DNA of 7,797 nt from an uncultured Clostridia bacterium (GTDB lineage: Bacteria; Bacillota; Clostridia; Oscillospirales; Oscillospiraceae): assembly GCA_945487445.1 (NCBI GenBank), contig CALYTU010000073.1:1-7797 (forward strand), in the 5' to 3' direction. The notes beneath the pieces are model-generated. The model worked only from the letters and a program-made list of their open reading frames with translations. It was not told the origin of the DNA and did not search any database. Below, in pieces: positions 6,036 through 7,797 of the stretch (its first letter is position 1; each line of letters begins with the position of its first letter). The position numbers and the translations under genes are program-made.

Positions 6036-6064
6036 TTGCATCTTTGAAGAAAATGTGGTAACAT
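6036..6064 (+). promoter_or_regulatory. extended -10 promoter of the isomerase gene
   Basis: TTGCAT (6036-6041), a 17-bp spacer and TAACAT (6059-6064), preceded by TGG, form an extended -10 promoter (TGnTAACAT). Transcription would start near 6071, giving a leader of about 45 bases before the ATG at 6116. This is the best promoter in the 600-bp gap and lies in its AT-rich end. Confidence 0.7.
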
Positions 6065-6115
6065 GCAGACAACATCCTTTTTGCAAACCACAAACAAAGA
6101 AAGTGAGCTGAAAAC

Positions 6116-7390
6116 ATGAAAAAAAACAAGGCGCTTTTGCTGGTCCTGGGCGTGCTGCTTGCCATTGCCGCAGCCGTGGGCCTCTACTTCGGCGTCAAGG
6201 CCCTGAACGCCAGAACTGACAACAATCCCGACGGATCGACCGATTCCGCTGTATCCGCTGAGCCTACTGACACCCAGGGCACAGACGTCACCGGCGAGAC
6301 CATGGAGCTGACGCCCGAGATGGAGGCCGCCAAGGCCAAGGCGGTCTACACCGAGGCAGAGCTCAAGGCCGATGATCCCCGTCTGGATCTGGTTGTCTCA
6401 AACTGCCTGGAGCGCAGTTTGACAAACCGGGACGCCCAGATCTACTACATCATGCAGTTTGTCAACTTTATGAACCAGTACGGCAGCTATGCCTCCATGC
6501 TGGGCCTGGACAGCACCCAGCCCCTGAATGAGCAGCCGTCCATGGTGGGCGATCTGACCTGGGAGCAGTATTTCCTGATGGCCGGTATGCAGCAGTTCCA
6601 GCAGGTCACTTCCCTAGCCGCCAAGGCCGACGCGGAAGGCTTCAAGGTTTCGCAGGAGGAGAACGCCCTTTTGGAAGAGCGTCTTGCTCAGATGGAGGCA
6701 GATGCCAAGACAAACGGATTTGAAACTACCGACGCCTATATCGAATCTCTGTTCGGCCCCGGCGTCCGAATGGAGGACTATGCGCGCTTCCTGCGGCTGG
6801 ACAATCTCTGCGGCGCCTTCTATAAAGACCTGTATCGGCGCACCATGGCCGACGAGATGGCCCTGCAGGAATACCGCGACGCCAACCCCGGGGAATTTGA
6901 GGGGATTGAGGACGACAGCATGACCGTCAACATCCGCCACATTCTGTTCCTCTCCGATCCCAACGAGGACGGCACCGCCACTGAGGAGGAAAAGGCAAAC
7001 GCCGAGGCCCGCGCCGAAGAACTGCTGGCTGCCGCTCAGGCCAACCCCTCCGAGGACTATTTCGCCGAGCTCGCAAAAGAGAATTCCCAGGACCCCGGCT
7101 CCAAGGACAATGGCGGCCTGTATGAGTATGTGGCCCCGGGCACCATGGTCGAGGAATTCAACGATTGGTGCTTTGACGCCGCCCGCAAACCCGGCGACAC
7201 CGGCATCGTGGAGACCCCCTATGGCTATCATGTGATGTACTTTGTAGCTCAAATCGCAGAGTGGAAGACCACCGCGGTCAATGGGATTCTCAACGCAATA
7301 ATCGAGAAGCTTCCCGATAACGCGCCCCTGACCGTCAACTATGAAAATATCGTCCTCTCCCCCCTGCCCAAGCAAGACGAAGCGGAGTGA
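6116..7390 (+). CDS. parvulin-type peptidyl-prolyl isomerase, membrane-anchored or secreted
   Basis: A 424-residue envelope foldase of the PrsA/SurA type, predicted to catalyse cis-trans isomerisation of prolyl bonds in exported proteins. Residues 1-5 are basic and 6-27 form a hydrophobic helix. No lipobox cysteine follows, unlike lipoprotein PrsA, so it is probably held by an uncleaved helix or released by signal peptidase I. A Ser/Thr/Asp-rich linker covers about 32-65. The helical chaperone-like domain spans about 70-265. The PpiC-type rotamase domain spans about 268-378, with RHILF (274-278), the SQDPGSKDNGGLYEYV segment (324-339) and YGYHVMYF (369-376); His275 and His372 are the conserved pair. 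A 45-residue tail follows. The ribosome site is modest (AAAGTGAG, eight bases ahead). It appears to be a single-gene unit. Confidence 0.9.
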   Translation: MKKNKALLLVLGVLLAIAAAVGLYFGVKALNARTDNNPDGSTDSAVSAEPTDTQGTDVTGETMELTPEMEAAKAKAVYTEAELKADDPRLDLVVSNCLERSLTNRDAQIYYIMQFVNFMNQYGSYASMLGLDSTQPLNEQPSMVGDLTWEQYFLMAGMQQFQQVTSLAAKADAEGFKVSQEENALLEERLAQMEADAKTNGFETTDAYIESLFGPGVRMEDYARFLRLDNLCGAFYKDLYRRTMADEMALQEYRDANPGEFEGIEDDSMTVNIRHILFLSDPNEDGTATEEEKANAEARAEELLAAAQANPSEDYFAELAKENSQDPGSKDNGGLYEYVAPGTMVEEFNDWCFDAARKPGDTGIVETPYGYHVMYFVAQIAEWKTTAVNGILNAIIEKLPDNAPLTVNYENIVLSPLPKQDEAE

Positions 7391-7467
7391 TCCCGCCTTG
7401 GGCGTTGACTATCATCGGCCGATTGCCGCAGGACTGACCGGAGCGCAGCTCTCCACCATGATCCGCA

Positions 7468-7484
7468 GCAGCCCACCGGGCTGC
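7468..7484. other. perfect 7-bp hairpin after the isomerase gene
   Basis: GCAGCCC (7468-7474) and GGGCTGC (7478-7484) pair around the loop ACC. No T tract follows, so it is not a clear terminator. It sits about where the GTCCGC hairpin of the second repeat family would be expected in the adjoining inverted copy, and may be a diverged version of it. Confidence 0.35.
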
Positions 7485-7499
7485 CGGCGCTTCACACGC

Positions 7500-7593
7500 T
7501 TACATTGAGCGTCCCTACATCAGAGTTGAAACGCTTTCGCCGCAGCTTTCGGCCACCTTCAGATGTTAGGCTGCGTTCAACTGATAACCAGAA
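7500..7593 (-). repeat. second intergenic repeat family, copy c (decayed, inverted)
   Basis: Read on the minus strand, this aligns with the left two-thirds of copy b: TAACCAGA, GGCTG, CCTTCA, GCAGCTT, AAACGCTT and GAGCGTCCCTAC occur in the same order and spacing as in the reverse complement of copy b. It is clearly diverged and its hairpin part is not recognisable. A local stem GTTGAA(A)CGC/GCGTTCAAC (7525-7534 with 7573-7581) is present. Confidence 0.65.
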
Positions 7594-7672
7594 ACCCCAA
7601 AAACGCACCCTTCGGCGTACAATCCGTAAGGAAGTTGCTTTGAGACAGCTATTACCGGCTCAAAAGAATATG

Positions 7673-7712
7673 AAACCGGTGTGACCATTGCGGCCACGCC
7701 GGTTTTGTTGCG
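7673..7712 (+). terminator. intrinsic terminator downstream of the isomerase gene
   Basis: Positions 7673-7686 pair with 7692-7705 over 14 bp, with one G-U pair and one mismatch, around the loop ATTGC. The stem ends in TTTT and continues TGTTG. It lies about 280 bp past the isomerase stop, so that transcript would have a long 3' end carrying repeat copy c, unless it terminates earlier. Confidence 0.6.
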
Positions 7713-7762
7713 CTTTCCTGGATTTTGTGGGTCATAATCCGATGCTCGTTATAACTGTGGAC

Positions 7763-7797
7763 GTATCTATTCAGTAGCCCCACCTGTCATTTCGAAC
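7763..7797 (+). mobile_element. 123-bp miniature element, copy 3 (cut by window edge)
   Basis: The first 35 bp match the left end of copy 1 at 34 of 35 positions (CACCTG in place of CATCTG) and run off the end of the window. The orientation is that of copy 1. The eight bases before it are CTGTGGAC. Confidence 0.8.

Noticed and set aside
6614..7375. A 253-codon minus-strand frame opposite the isomerase
   Set aside because: It is antisense to a gene with an intact rotamase domain, and has a glycine/valine-rich shadow composition.
7391..7762. tRNA or small RNA gene after the isomerase
   Set aside because: No cloverleaf or T-loop pattern is present; the stretch is explained by a hairpin, a decayed repeat copy and a terminator.

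Overview
The window looks like chromosome of a GC-rich gut Clostridia, most likely an Oscillospiraceae-type Bacillota. Supporting signs are strong AGGAGG-type ribosome sites, sigma-A style promoters, a DnaD-like/DnaI-like replication pair, a DUF1292 protein, a PrsA-like parvulin, and intergenic DNA full of short palindromic repeats. Family-level placement is an inference. There is no phage, plasmid, CRISPR, rRNA or tRNA signal.

Layout: 1-543 is a gene-free composite array of small palindromic repeats. On the minus strand, a probable 44-residue membrane peptide (1451-1585) leads into a membrane-anchored glycerophosphodiester phosphodiesterase (605-1447). Divergent from it, a near-perfect sigma-A promoter (1619-1647) drives mutY (1670-2728). 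A 123-bp miniature inverted-repeat element (2732-2854) follows, flanked by a perfect 8-bp duplication that includes the mutY stop codon; removing it leaves mutY and the DUF1292 gene (2887-3144) only 27 bp apart. A 17-bp perfect hairpin ends DUF1292. Converging from the right is a two-gene replication operon on the minus strand: a DnaD/DnaB-like initiation protein (4471-5355) and a DnaI/DnaC-like helicase loader (3466-4467). A second copy of the 123-bp element, inverted and 120/123 identical, lies 40 bp upstream of that operon (5396-5518). A gene-free 597-bp stretch then holds a second repeat family, several hairpins and an extended -10 promoter for a secreted or membrane-anchored parvulin-type peptidyl-prolyl isomerase (6116-7390). 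The last 400 bp carry a decayed inverted copy of the second repeat family, a terminator and the start of a third 123-bp element cut by the window edge.

The genes are ordinary housekeeping functions: DNA repair, replication initiation, lipid headgroup turnover and envelope protein folding. The unusual content is intergenic. Two repeat families are visible. In the first, different subtypes (array units and the arms of the miniature element) keep a similar loop while the stem bases change in a compensating way. One insertion of the element split a likely operon and may have supplied a replacement promoter.
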